Origin: Streptomyces sp. HPF1205 | GTDB taxonomy: Bacteria; Actinomycetota; Actinomycetes; Streptomycetales; Streptomycetaceae | Length of the DNA stretch: 64,000 nucleotides | Assembly (NCBI RefSeq): GCF_020400825.1 | Contig: NZ_JAINVH010000003.1 | Location: forward strand, 62,001-126,000 | Reading direction: 5' to 3' | Translations under genes and position numbers: made by a program | In this document: positions 46,412-53,983 of the stretch, one piece after another | Layout of the letters: the number at the start of each line of letters is the position of its first letter | Numbering within the stretch: position 1 is the first letter of the stretch | Notes under the pieces: generated by a model | What the model was told of the DNA's origin: nothing | What the model saw: the letters and a program-made list of their open reading frames with translations, nothing else | Database searches by the model: none

Positions 46412-46438
46412 TGCTGTCTCCCGTTTGTCTTCGGTCAT

Positions 46439-46514
46439 CGGTCGGTCGGTCCGTCGGTCGGTCGGTCCGTCGGTCGGCCGGTCGTCGGTTCGTTCGGTTC
46501 GTTCGGTTCTCGTG
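46439..46514. repeat. CGGT/CGTT microsatellite upstream of the ABC ATPase
   Basis: A run of CGGTCGGTCGGTCCGT-type 4-bp units, interrupted by single changes, then TTCGTTCGG units, ending near 46514. It begins directly next to the possible ATG at 46438 of the ATPase and lies in the operon's 5' leader. The gap 46412–46814 has no gene. Confidence 0.85.
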
Positions 46515-46740
46515 GGGCGTGGTCGGACGTCGCGGTCGGCCGCCTGTCGCGGTCACCGGTCGTCGGCGCCCGTACAAGAGCCTGCTGGAAGTCGCGGCAC
46601 GCCGCGATGGGGAAGGTCTCCGTTCGGGGGGTGGGGGTAGCACCACCCTTCGCCGGGGTGGGGCCGCCACCCCTCCCTACGAAACTACGGGCCGCACGGG
46701 CCGCCATCGTCATCCGCCGGTACGAACCGCGGGACCCCCA

Positions 46741-46773
46741 AAGTAGGTCGTCACCCCTAGGGGATCGCTACTT
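46741..46773. promoter_or_regulatory. Nested palindrome between SUKH-3 gene and ABC operon
   Basis: AAGTAG (46741–46746) pairs with CTACTT (46768–46773), and the perfect CCCCTAGGGG (46754–46763) lies between them. About 330 bp upstream of the ABC ATPase start and 42 bp past the SUKH-3 stop. Could be an operator or the terminator of the deaminase–SUKH pair. Confidence 0.4.
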
Positions 46774-46814
46774 CAGGCTCATACGGAAGTACGGGGGCCG
46801 GGCACGGGAGGGCC

Positions 46815-47315
46815 TCAGCCCGTGGTCAGGCGCACCGGCCGAAGCCCGCCGAGCAGGGCGGTCAGGGCGCGGTCGATGTCGGGGCCGGCGTACCAGTCGC
46901 CGGTGTGGTCGACCGCGTAGACCCTGCCCTCGGCGTCGATGGCGAGCAGGGCGCCGGAGTCGGGCTCCTCGCCGAGCGGGCCGACCTCGGTCTCCAAGGC
47001 GCGGCCGAGGTCGCCGAAGGTGCGGGCGAGGTGCAGCCCGCGCATCGGGTCGATCACGACTCCGGAAGGGGCGACCTGCCGGCCGGGACCTGCGGTCGCG
47101 GGGATCGCCAGGCCGCCGAACTCCGCCCACGCCTCGACCGCGGCCGGGAAGACGGCGTGGCGGTGGCCGCCGGGGGAAACGTGGGCGCGCAGCCGGTCGG
47201 CCCACTGCTCGGCGCGCACCATGTCCCAGCGGCCGGGCCGCCAGCCCGCGGCGCGCAGGGCGGCGTCCACGCCGACCGGGAAGCGCGTGGCGTCCGGCAC
47301 CGAGGGGCCCGTCAT
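46815..47315 (-). CDS. SUKH-3-like immunity-type protein
   Basis: 166 residues. Features of the SUKH-3 branch: DATRFPVGVDAALRAAGWRP, a WDMVRAEQWADRL helix, FPAAVEAWAEFGGLAIP (the conserved FGG turn), and a C-terminal GRVYAVDHTGDWYAGPDIDRAL. SUKH proteins commonly neutralise deaminase or nuclease toxins in polymorphic toxin systems. Its ATG overlaps the stop of the YwqJ-type deaminase gene (ATGA), which strongly suggests the two act together. No signal peptide; cytoplasmic. Confidence 0.85.
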   Translation of the reverse strand: MTGPSVPDATRFPVGVDAALRAAGWRPGRWDMVRAEQWADRLRAHVSPGGHRHAVFPAAVEAWAEFGGLAIPATAGPGRQVAPSGVVIDPMRGLHLARTFGDLGRALETEVGPLGEEPDSGALLAIDAEGRVYAVDHTGDWYAGPDIDRALTALLGGLRPVRLTTG

Positions 47316-47824
47316 GCGCGTTCCGCGCCCGGGTCGACCGCCCGCACCCCGAAGTGGGCGAGCAGGGGCGCGCAGGAGCGGCACGGCGGCGCGTAGGTGC
47401 CGTGCGCGGGGTCGCCGTCCTCCCGTATCCGGCGGGCCGTCAGCTTCGCGCCGCGCAGCGCCTTGCGGGCCTCGCTCTGCGTGAGCGGTCTGCGGGCGGC
47501 GCGCTTGCTCCGGTTCGCCTCGACGGCGGACAGGTGGCGGGAAATGAGCACCGGTTCGGGGCACCGGCCGGTGAAGCGCTCACGCTGGGCGACCGGCAGC
47601 GCGTCCAGGAAGTCCCGCACGATCGGGTGGAGTTCGGGCGCCTGTTCCCCCTTGGCACCCGTGCACGACAGCACGTCGTCGCGGACCGACAGGGCGGCCG
47701 CGACCGCGGGCAGGATGCCGTCCCTGCGGTGCCGCAGGACCGGCGGCCCCGCGGGGTCGCGGACGGTGCTCCAGGTCAGCCTGGGATCGGCGGGCGCGGC
47801 CGCCCGCGGGTGCGTCGTCGTCAT
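47312..47824 (-). CDS. YwqJ-like nucleic acid/nucleotide deaminase
   Basis: 170 residues with no secretion signal or transport domain. The deaminase fold shows a zinc-binding pair: C88-P-E90 in RCPEPVLISRHLSAVE (the CxE form of the HxE motif) and C148/C151 in PPCRSCAPLLAHFGV. This matches the YwqJ-type family, usually a toxin C-terminal domain; here it is a free-standing small protein. The preceding SGGD-like N-terminus has no recognisable trafficking module. Substrate could be a nucleotide, RNA or DNA; unknown. Translationally coupled to the SUKH-3 gene downstream. GGAGGG lies about 11 nt before the ATG. Confidence 0.8.
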   Translation of the reverse strand: MTTTHPRAAAPADPRLTWSTVRDPAGPPVLRHRRDGILPAVAAALSVRDDVLSCTGAKGEQAPELHPIVRDFLDALPVAQRERFTGRCPEPVLISRHLSAVEANRSKRAARRPLTQSEARKALRGAKLTARRIREDGDPAHGTYAPPCRSCAPLLAHFGVRAVDPGAERA

Positions 47825-47931
47825 GGTGTCGTAGCGTCCCTCCGTCCACCCGCCCCCGGCGGGCACCCCCCTATGGCGATCAGACTGCCAAACCCGCCGT
47901 CGAATGGGGAAGCCGAACGCGCGGCCCCGCC

Positions 47932-47992
47932 CATCCTGTGTGGGGTATGTCACCGTGATGTGACGGTCCGTCGGCAACGCGGACACAGGATG
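47932..47992. promoter_or_regulatory. Nested inverted repeats in the divergent YwqJ/lipoprotein spacer
   Basis: Outer arms CATCCTGTGT (47932–47941) and ACACAGGATG (47983–47992), 10-bp perfect; inner GTCAC–6 bp–GTGAC (47949–47964). The spacer (47825–48161) holds no gene and must contain both promoters. Confidence 0.45.
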
Positions 47993-48161
47993 TGCACACA
48001 TCGGAGCGGTGACACAGGGTGCGCGCGCCGGGGCCGGGGAGGCATGCGGCGTTGCCGTCCGGCGGGGCGAACCGGGAGGATCGGCTCCGGCCCGCACCCG
48101 CGGGCCCTTCGGCCCGTTAGACCACGGGATCCCCCCACCCGTAGACCAAGGACGTACGACG

Positions 48162-48914
48162 ATGCGCTCGATCCGCACCCCGGCCGCCGGCCGGACCGCC
48201 GCCCTCCTCCCCCTGCTGCTGCCCGCCCTGCTGCTCGCGTCCGGCTGCTCCTCCGGGTCCGGTGGCGGCACCGACGGCAGCGGCGGCACTCCCTCGGCGA
48301 GGTCGGTCCTCACCGGCAAGGCCCCGCTGAGCAAGGCCCAGTTGGCCAAGGCCCTGGTCACCGACCAGGACCTGCCCGGCTGGATCGTCCAGCCGTCGCA
48401 GACCGACCGGCCGGCCGAGACCGCCACGCTCACCGCGGACCGCCCGCAGTGCCAGCCGCTGGCCGACGTCACCAGCAGCGACCCGAAGATCCACCGCATG
48501 GCGTACGTCGGCGCCGCCTTCGCCCGCAGCACGACCAAGAGCAGGCCGGACGCCATCAACCAGATGCTGGTCGCCAGCCACGCGCCGGGCGACGCGCACA
48601 AGGTCATCGACGCGGTCCGGACGGCACTGGGCCAATGCACCTCGTTCACCGCGATCGACAACACCGGCACCAAGACGCCGTTCCGGGTCGCCAAGGGGCC
48701 GGCGGTGCCCACCGGGGACGCGGCCGTGTCCTATGTGATGACGGACGCGGCCGACAAGAAGACCGGGGCCGCCCTCGTCACCGTCGTCCAGACCGGTGAC
48801 ACGGTGACCGCCTACCTGTCGGTCAAGGCGTCCGGCGGGGCGGGCGAGGTACCCGTCGACGTGGCCCGCAAGCAGGACGCCAAGCTGCGGGCGGTGCTGG
48901 CCAAGCAGCGTTGA
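48162..48914 (+). CDS. Lipoprotein, paralogue of the next gene
   Basis: 250 residues. Signal peptide with lipobox ASGC at about residue 29. The mature part has two conserved Cys: RPQCQPLADVTSS and GQCTSFTAIDN; it ends with VVQTGDTVTAYLSVKA and an amphipathic KQDAKLRAVLAKQ. The fold resembles the extracellular sensor-like domains of mycobacterial PknH-type lipoproteins (weak resemblance, two cysteines at similar spacing). The ATG has AAGGA upstream. Same layout as 49122–49871. Confidence 0.82.
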   Translation: MRSIRTPAAGRTAALLPLLLPALLLASGCSSGSGGGTDGSGGTPSARSVLTGKAPLSKAQLAKALVTDQDLPGWIVQPSQTDRPAETATLTADRPQCQPLADVTSSDPKIHRMAYVGAAFARSTTKSRPDAINQMLVASHAPGDAHKVIDAVRTALGQCTSFTAIDNTGTKTPFRVAKGPAVPTGDAAVSYVMTDAADKKTGAALVTVVQTGDTVTAYLSVKASGGAGEVPVDVARKQDAKLRAVLAKQR

Positions 48915-49121
48915 CGGGAGCGCCCGCTCACCCGATCGGGTGAGATCGGCGCCCGGCACCGGACCCGCGCCCTTGTCGCGCGACCGCGCGAATCATGGGC
49001 TGTGAGCAGCCGCACAGGGGGAAGCGCGGGCCCGGTGCCGTAAAGTCGCGCGGCAGCGAGCCGTCACCCGCCAGGCCCGGGGGCGGACGCCACCGCGAAC
49101 ACGACCATGGGGAACACACCG

Positions 49122-49871
49122 ATGCCGATACGCGCACGCAGTCGTCTACTCACCAGTAGCCGCACGGTCCTGGTGGCCGCCGCCCTGCTGCCCGCCCTCG
49201 CCCTGACCGCCGCCTGCGGCGGGGGCTCGTCGGCATCGGACCCGTCGAGGAAAGAGAACAAGGACTCGTCCCCCACGGCGAAGTTCAGCCGCGCGCTGCT
49301 GGCGAACTCCGACGTCCCCGACGTCACGGTGGTGCCGGCCGCCGACAAGGCCCAGTTGCTGGGCGCCGAGGTGACGGCCGAGCCCCGGGCCTGCCAGCCG
49401 ATCGCCGACCAGTGGAGCGAGAAGGCCAAGCACGCCAGGCAGGTCTACTCCGGCGGCATGGTCACCGACACCGCGACCAAGGTGAAGGCGTCCAAGACCA
49501 TCTCGCTGGAGGTGATCGCCTCCTATGCGCCCGGCGAGGCCAAGGCGGTCCTGGACGAGCTGACCGCCGCATTGGCCGCGTGCCACAACTACACAGTCAC
49601 CCGCAACAAGGTGGCGAGCACCTTCAGTGTGCAGCCTGCCCCTTCCTCTGGCGCGCCCATGGGCGACCAGCAGGTCACGTACACCGTCGCGGACACCTCG
49701 CGGGGCGCCGCCGGCATCGTCCTGGTGACGGTGGTGCGCGTCGGCGACACCACCGCCGCGTACGAGACGGTCCGCCAGGACCACCAGCCGGCCGTCCTGC
49801 GGGCGGCGATCCCGCTGAAGCAGGTGGCGAAACTGCGGGCCGCGGCAAAGGGCGCGGCGAAGGCGAAGTAG
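49122..49871 (+). CDS. Lipoprotein, paralogue of the preceding gene
   Basis: 249 residues from the ATG at 49122 (GGGGA 9 nt upstream; an ATG five codons earlier lacks a site). Lipobox TAAC. As in its neighbour, the mature domain has PRACQPIADQWSEKA, a central VIASYAPGEAKAVLDELTAA, AACHNYTV, TYTVADTSRGAAGIVLVTVV and a Lys-rich C-terminus. Local duplication is likely. Function unknown; both lie on the membrane surface beside the deaminase/SUKH genes, which may be chance. The 281 bp after it has GC-rich GCCGCC repeats only. Confidence 0.82.
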   Translation: MPIRARSRLLTSSRTVLVAAALLPALALTAACGGGSSASDPSRKENKDSSPTAKFSRALLANSDVPDVTVVPAADKAQLLGAEVTAEPRACQPIADQWSEKAKHARQVYSGGMVTDTATKVKASKTISLEVIASYAPGEAKAVLDELTAALAACHNYTVTRNKVASTFSVQPAPSSGAPMGDQQVTYTVADTSRGAAGIVLVTVVRVGDTTAAYETVRQDHQPAVLRAAIPLKQVAKLRAAAKGAAKAK

Positions 49872-50152
49872 CGCCTGGGGAAGCCGCAGGGGCGACGCCC
49901 GAGAGGCCTAGGGGACGCAGCCGCCGCCCAGGACGCGGGCCGCCACCCGGGACGCGAGCCGCCGCGGGTGCGGGGCGGCGCCCCGGAGGACGAGGTGGTA
50001 CGGAACGCGCGGGCGCGGCGCACGCCCCCCCGCCACCCCCTGCACGCCGGCCCGCCACGGGCGGACGCCCGGCCGCCCCCGGGGCGGACACCTGGGTCGC
50101 CGGACCCCCTAGGCTTACGTTCATCAGCCGGACGCAGCAGGGGGCAACAGCC

Positions 50153-51169
50153 ATGACGACAGGTCCGCAAGGGCTGGGAGCGCCTCCCGGTCCCGGGGCC
50201 GGGGGACGACCCGCGCCGCCCAACGCGGCCTACGCCGGGCAGGTCGTGCACTTCCCGGATCCGGTCCGGGCCGCACGCCATCCGCGCGGCGTGTGGATGG
50301 ACGAGCGGGGCCTGCCCGATTTCTCGGCCTACGCCCGCGCCGCCGCCGAGATCGCCGAACCGCCCGAGGGCTTCGGCGTGGACGAACTGCGCCTGACCGA
50401 CTACGTCTCGGCCAACGCCGCGCTGCACGCCGCCGGCCACGAACTGTGGGCGAGCCTGCCCTCGGTGGCCACCCCGCACGGCTGGACCTGGCACCACGTG
50501 CCCGGCACGCGCCGCCTGGAGCTGATACCCGTCGAGGTCAAGGCGCTGCTGCGGCACCACGGGGGGCTGGCGACATCAACCGCGGACCACGGCAAGCGCG
50601 GCACCCGTCCGCTGCAGGAGACCCGCCCGGTGCACTTCGGCCTGCCCAAGGACCCGCTGGCGGTGACCGAGGCGCGGGTGCGCGAGGTCGAGGAGGAGCT
50701 GGGCTACCGGCTGCCGGGCGCGTACCGCACGTTCCTCAAGGCGGCCGGCGGCTGCGCGCCCAAGGGCGTCGCGCTCGACCCGGAGCTGGGGCTGCTGATC
50801 GACCAGCCGTTCTTCACCGTCCGCGAGGACGCGGCCGTGAACGACCTCGTCTACGTCAACAAGTGCCTGCGCGACCACCTCACCAAGGACTATCTGGCGA
50901 TCGCCTACGTCCAGGGCGGACTGCTGGCGGTCAAGGTGAAGGGCGAGCGGACCGGCTCGGTGTGGTTCTGCGCCTACGACGACCTGCGCGACGGCGACCG
51001 CTGGGCCGACCCCGCAGACCGGGTCGCCGAACTGCTGCTGAACTGCGGCGACACGCTGGACGACTTCCTGCTGCGGCTGGCGGGCAACCCGCCGGAGCTG
51101 GAGACGGTGGCCAATTTGATGGTCGACGGCGGCTTCGCCGTGGCCGTACCCGTGGCCGAGGAGGGGTGA
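50153..51169 (+). CDS. SMI1/KNR4-type SUKH protein
   Basis: 338 residues, cytoplasmic. The N-terminal part (1–165) is specific and has a Gly/Pro-rich start, VVHFPDPVRAARHPRGVWMD and HAAGHELWASLPSVATPHGW. The SUKH core begins at about 170 with VTEARVREVEEELGYRLPGA and YRTFLKAAGGCAPKG, followed by LLIDQPFFTVRED and KDYLAIAYVQGGLLAVKVKG; the C-terminus ends in an acidic helix. SUKH-1 proteins are immunity or regulatory proteins in toxin systems. AGGGGG precedes the ATG; 7 bp separate it from the deaminase–SUKH-4 fusion, so they form an operon. Confidence 0.85.
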   Translation: MTTGPQGLGAPPGPGAGGRPAPPNAAYAGQVVHFPDPVRAARHPRGVWMDERGLPDFSAYARAAAEIAEPPEGFGVDELRLTDYVSANAALHAAGHELWASLPSVATPHGWTWHHVPGTRRLELIPVEVKALLRHHGGLATSTADHGKRGTRPLQETRPVHFGLPKDPLAVTEARVREVEEELGYRLPGAYRTFLKAAGGCAPKGVALDPELGLLIDQPFFTVREDAAVNDLVYVNKCLRDHLTKDYLAIAYVQGGLLAVKVKGERTGSVWFCAYDDLRDGDRWADPADRVAELLLNCGDTLDDFLLRLAGNPPELETVANLMVDGGFAVAVPVAEEG

Positions 51170-51176
51170 GCCGGGC

Positions 51177-53771
51177 ATGGTGACATTCGCACAGGCGCAG
51201 GAACGCGCGGAGCGCTGGGTCAACGGCGACGTGTCCGGCTACGAGAGCCGCGAGATCCGGGTCCGCGAGTTCGAGTCGGGTTTCGTGGTCTGGTCCGAGG
51301 CGCGTGAGGGCGGCCCGTCCTCCGACGACGGGACGGTCCGCGTCATCATCGCCCGCGACAGCGGCGAGGCCACCTTGTGGCCCGGCCTGCCCATCGGCGA
51401 GCTGATCCGCCGTTACGAGGAGGAGTACGGCCCCGCTCCCAGCGACGCGCCCCCCGCGCCGCCCCAGCGCATCGACCTGGAAGCCACCTCCTTCCTGCTC
51501 AGTCCGCCGCAATGGCTGCAGGACGCGGCGGACCGGATGGGCATCCCGGATCGCCGCACACCGGCACCGGACGCGTCCTCCCCCGAGCCGTCCGGCGCCC
51601 CGCAACCCGGTGCTTCGCAGCCTGGCGCCCCGCAGCCCGCTGCCTCGCACCTTGGCGCCCCGCACCCCGGTGCCCCGCAACCTGGTGGCGGCTCACCGTC
51701 CGGCGGCTCGCCCGCCTCCTCCCCCGTGCCGTCGCCGGACACCCCGTCCGGCCCCTCCGCCGCGCCCGTCCCCAGCGGCACGGAGAGCGGCAGGGAAAGC
51801 GGTACGGACACGGGCGGCGGCGTGCCGCGGCCGGCCGCCGGGCAGGCCGGGGAGGCCCCCGGCGGGGGCTGGGCGGGCAAGACGGTCGACTCCGGGCAGG
51901 GGCCGTCCGTGGCCGTGCCGGCCACCGTGTTCGCGCCCCCGCTGTCGGGCGCGGACGTGCCGGACGAGCCGCCGCAGGGCGCCGAGGCGAAGACCGAGCT
52001 GATGCCGGGCGGCAGTTCGCTGCCCAAGACGGTGATCGCCCCACCGGAGGAAGCGTCCGACGCGCCCCGGCCGGGGGTGCCGCACACGATCGGCGGGTCG
52101 CCCTACCCGCCGCCGAACGGCCCGGCCGTGCCGTTGCCACCGCCGGGCACCCCGGCGGGTGCCGCGGACATCGCCGGGCTGGAGACCGCCAAGGCCCCGC
52201 CCAGGGGCGGTGTGCCGGCGCCCGCGGCCCAGCAGCCGTCGCACGGCCGGACGCCGCCGCCTGGGCCCGGAACCGGCACCCCGTCGCCCGGCGCCCCCGT
52301 ACCGCCCCCGCCGGGGCCGGGAGTGGGCGCTCCGCCGCCGCAAGGGCCCGGCGCGGGCAACCCGCACTACGCGGCCACCATGCTCGCCACCCCGGCCGGC
52401 CCCCAGCCGCCGGGAACGGGCGCGACCCCGCCCGGCGCCCCCGTACCACCACCACCGCCACCGCCCGGGCCCGGAGCCGGCACCCCGCCGCCGCAAGGAC
52501 CCGGCGCGGGCAACCCGCACTACGCCGCCACCATGCTCGCCGGACCCGGCACACCACCCCCCGCCATGGGCGCCACCCCGCCCGGCGCCCCCGTACCACC
52601 ACCACCGCCACCGCCCGGGCCCGGAGCCGGCACCCCGCCGCCCCAGGGACCCGGCGCGGGCAACCCGCACTACGCCGCCACCATGCTCGCCGGACCCGGC
52701 ACACCACCCCCCGCCATGGGCGCCACCCCGCCCGGAGCCCCCGTACCACCACCGCCCGCGTACGGCTATCCGCAACCGGGCGGTGTGCCGACCGTCGGGC
52801 CCGGCTACATGGCGGTGCTGCGCTACCGGGGGCAGGACGGCAGCGAGCAGCAGCTCATCCGCCGGTCGGCGCCCGGGACCCCGCATCCGGAGTGGCAGAT
52901 CCTGCACGAGCTGCGGTCGATGAACGTGCGCCCGGAGCAGGTGCTCGAACTGCACACCGAGCTGGAGTCGTGCGACCTGCCCGGCGGGTACTGCGCGCGG
53001 ATGATCCGCGAGACCTGGCCTCAGGTGCGGGTCAGCCACACCGCGCCCTACGGCAGGGACCACGCGGGCCGCCGCCAGGGCGTGCAGCACCTGCTCACCC
53101 ACCAGGGCGAGTTGCACCAGGTCGCGGGCGCGCCCGCGCGTCCGCAGCCGCAGCGTGTGCCGATGCCGGATCCGCACACTGTGATGCGGGTGCCGCCGGT
53201 GGGGCTGGACGTGATCGGGCAGGAGCTGGCGGGCGCGTTCGGCCCGCAGGGCGTCTTCCGGTTCGACCAGCGGGCGGTGTCCCGGCAGGGCGTGCCGGAC
53301 ATCGTGGCGCAGACGCTGGTGTGGGCCGGGCTGCCGGTGGACTTCGGGCCGTTCTTCTGGGCGCAGGCGCAGGCGGGCCAGCCGGTGCCGACCCTCGCCG
53401 AACTCGCCCAGCAGCGCGGAGTGCTGCCGGCCGCGGACGCGGGCTCGTACCTCGTCATGGGCAACGACTTCGGGCGCCAACTGTGCGTCCAGTACGGGAC
53501 CGCGCACATCGTGGCCGTGCCGCTGGAGGCGGGGCCGGGCGGGCAGCCGGCGCCGCCGCAGTTCGTCAACTCCAGCCTGCCGGAGTTCGCCCGCTGCCTG
53601 GCGCTGCTGGGCAGGATGTGGCGGCTGCGGATCGGGCTGACGCCGGAGCAGGCCGGGCGCTGGACGGTCGATTTCCAGGCGCAGTTGGCAGCGCAGGACC
53701 CGGCCGCGATCGCCTCGCCCGACAACTGGTGGTCGGTGCTGGTCGAGCAGATGTGGGACGGGTTGCTGTAG
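51177..53771 (+). CDS. Fusion: immunity-like domain – Pro-rich repeats – deaminase – SUKH-4
   Basis: 864 residues, no signal peptide. Residues 1–85 look like a small Imm35/YrhB-like immunity domain (MVTFAQAQERAERWVNGD ... WPGLPIGELIRRYEEEYG). Residues ~90–540 are Pro/Gly/Ala-rich with three GPGAGNPHYAATMLA repeats. Residues ~545–625 form a deaminase domain: H570-P-E572 in TPHPEWQILHELRS and the second zinc pair C599/C606 in LHTELESCDLPGGYC, resembling the XOO_2897-type family. Residues ~650–864 are SUKH-4: GLDVIGQELAGAFGPQGVFR, WAGLPVDFGPFFWA, GSYLVMGNDFG, VNSSLPEFARCLALL. Thus a potential toxin domain and immunity-type domains share one chain. Ends at a strong terminator. Confidence 0.85.
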   Translation: MVTFAQAQERAERWVNGDVSGYESREIRVREFESGFVVWSEAREGGPSSDDGTVRVIIARDSGEATLWPGLPIGELIRRYEEEYGPAPSDAPPAPPQRIDLEATSFLLSPPQWLQDAADRMGIPDRRTPAPDASSPEPSGAPQPGASQPGAPQPAASHLGAPHPGAPQPGGGSPSGGSPASSPVPSPDTPSGPSAAPVPSGTESGRESGTDTGGGVPRPAAGQAGEAPGGGWAGKTVDSGQGPSVAVPATVFAPPLSGADVPDEPPQGAEAKTELMPGGSSLPKTVIAPPEEASDAPRPGVPHTIGGSPYPPPNGPAVPLPPPGTPAGAADIAGLETAKAPPRGGVPAPAAQQPSHGRTPPPGPGTGTPSPGAPVPPPPGPGVGAPPPQGPGAGNPHYAATMLATPAGPQPPGTGATPPGAPVPPPPPPPGPGAGTPPPQGPGAGNPHYAATMLAGPGTPPPAMGATPPGAPVPPPPPPPGPGAGTPPPQGPGAGNPHYAATMLAGPGTPPPAMGATPPGAPVPPPPAYGYPQPGGVPTVGPGYMAVLRYRGQDGSEQQLIRRSAPGTPHPEWQILHELRSMNVRPEQVLELHTELESCDLPGGYCARMIRETWPQVRVSHTAPYGRDHAGRRQGVQHLLTHQGELHQVAGAPARPQPQRVPMPDPHTVMRVPPVGLDVIGQELAGAFGPQGVFRFDQRAVSRQGVPDIVAQTLVWAGLPVDFGPFFWAQAQAGQPVPTLAELAQQRGVLPAADAGSYLVMGNDFGRQLCVQYGTAHIVAVPLEAGPGGQPAPPQFVNSSLPEFARCLALLGRMWRLRIGLTPEQAGRWTVDFQAQLAAQDPAAIASPDNWWSVLVEQMWDGLL
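52290..52760 (+). repeat. ~150-bp intragenic tandem repeats in the fusion gene
   Basis: The segment encoding GAGNPHYAATMLA recurs at about 52355, 52508 and 52658 (spacing 153 and 150 bp). The last two units are nearly identical in DNA, which points to recent duplication and possible length variation between strains. Confidence 0.9.
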
Positions 53772-53784
53772 CGGTTCGCGCGGC

Positions 53785-53840
53785 AAACGGCGGTGGGCCG
53801 GGTGGAAGGCGGAGTCCTTCCACCCGGCCCACCGCCGTTT
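53785..53840 (+). terminator. Terminator of the SUKH–deaminase operon
   Basis: Perfect 25-bp stem (53785–53809 with 53816–53840) and a 6-nt loop CGGAGT, 14 nt past the stop. The arms end in AAAC/GTTT, so the 3' side closes with a short T-run. Confidence 0.9.
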
Positions 53841-53983
53841 CCGGGTAGGCGCAGGGTGGGCAGTCGACAGGGCACGGAGTGTCGCGGCCCTTACAATTCC
53901 GGCATAAGCGAAAAAATAGGGAGCATATACGGGCGATGATGCGGCCAGGACTCGGAGCGTCCCGACGGCGAGGGGCAGAGGCG

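Noticed and set aside
46436..46438. ATG as start of the ABC ATPase
   Set aside because: No ribosome site and it abuts a microsatellite; the GTG at 46409–46411 has GGGAG at proper spacing. Not fully excluded.
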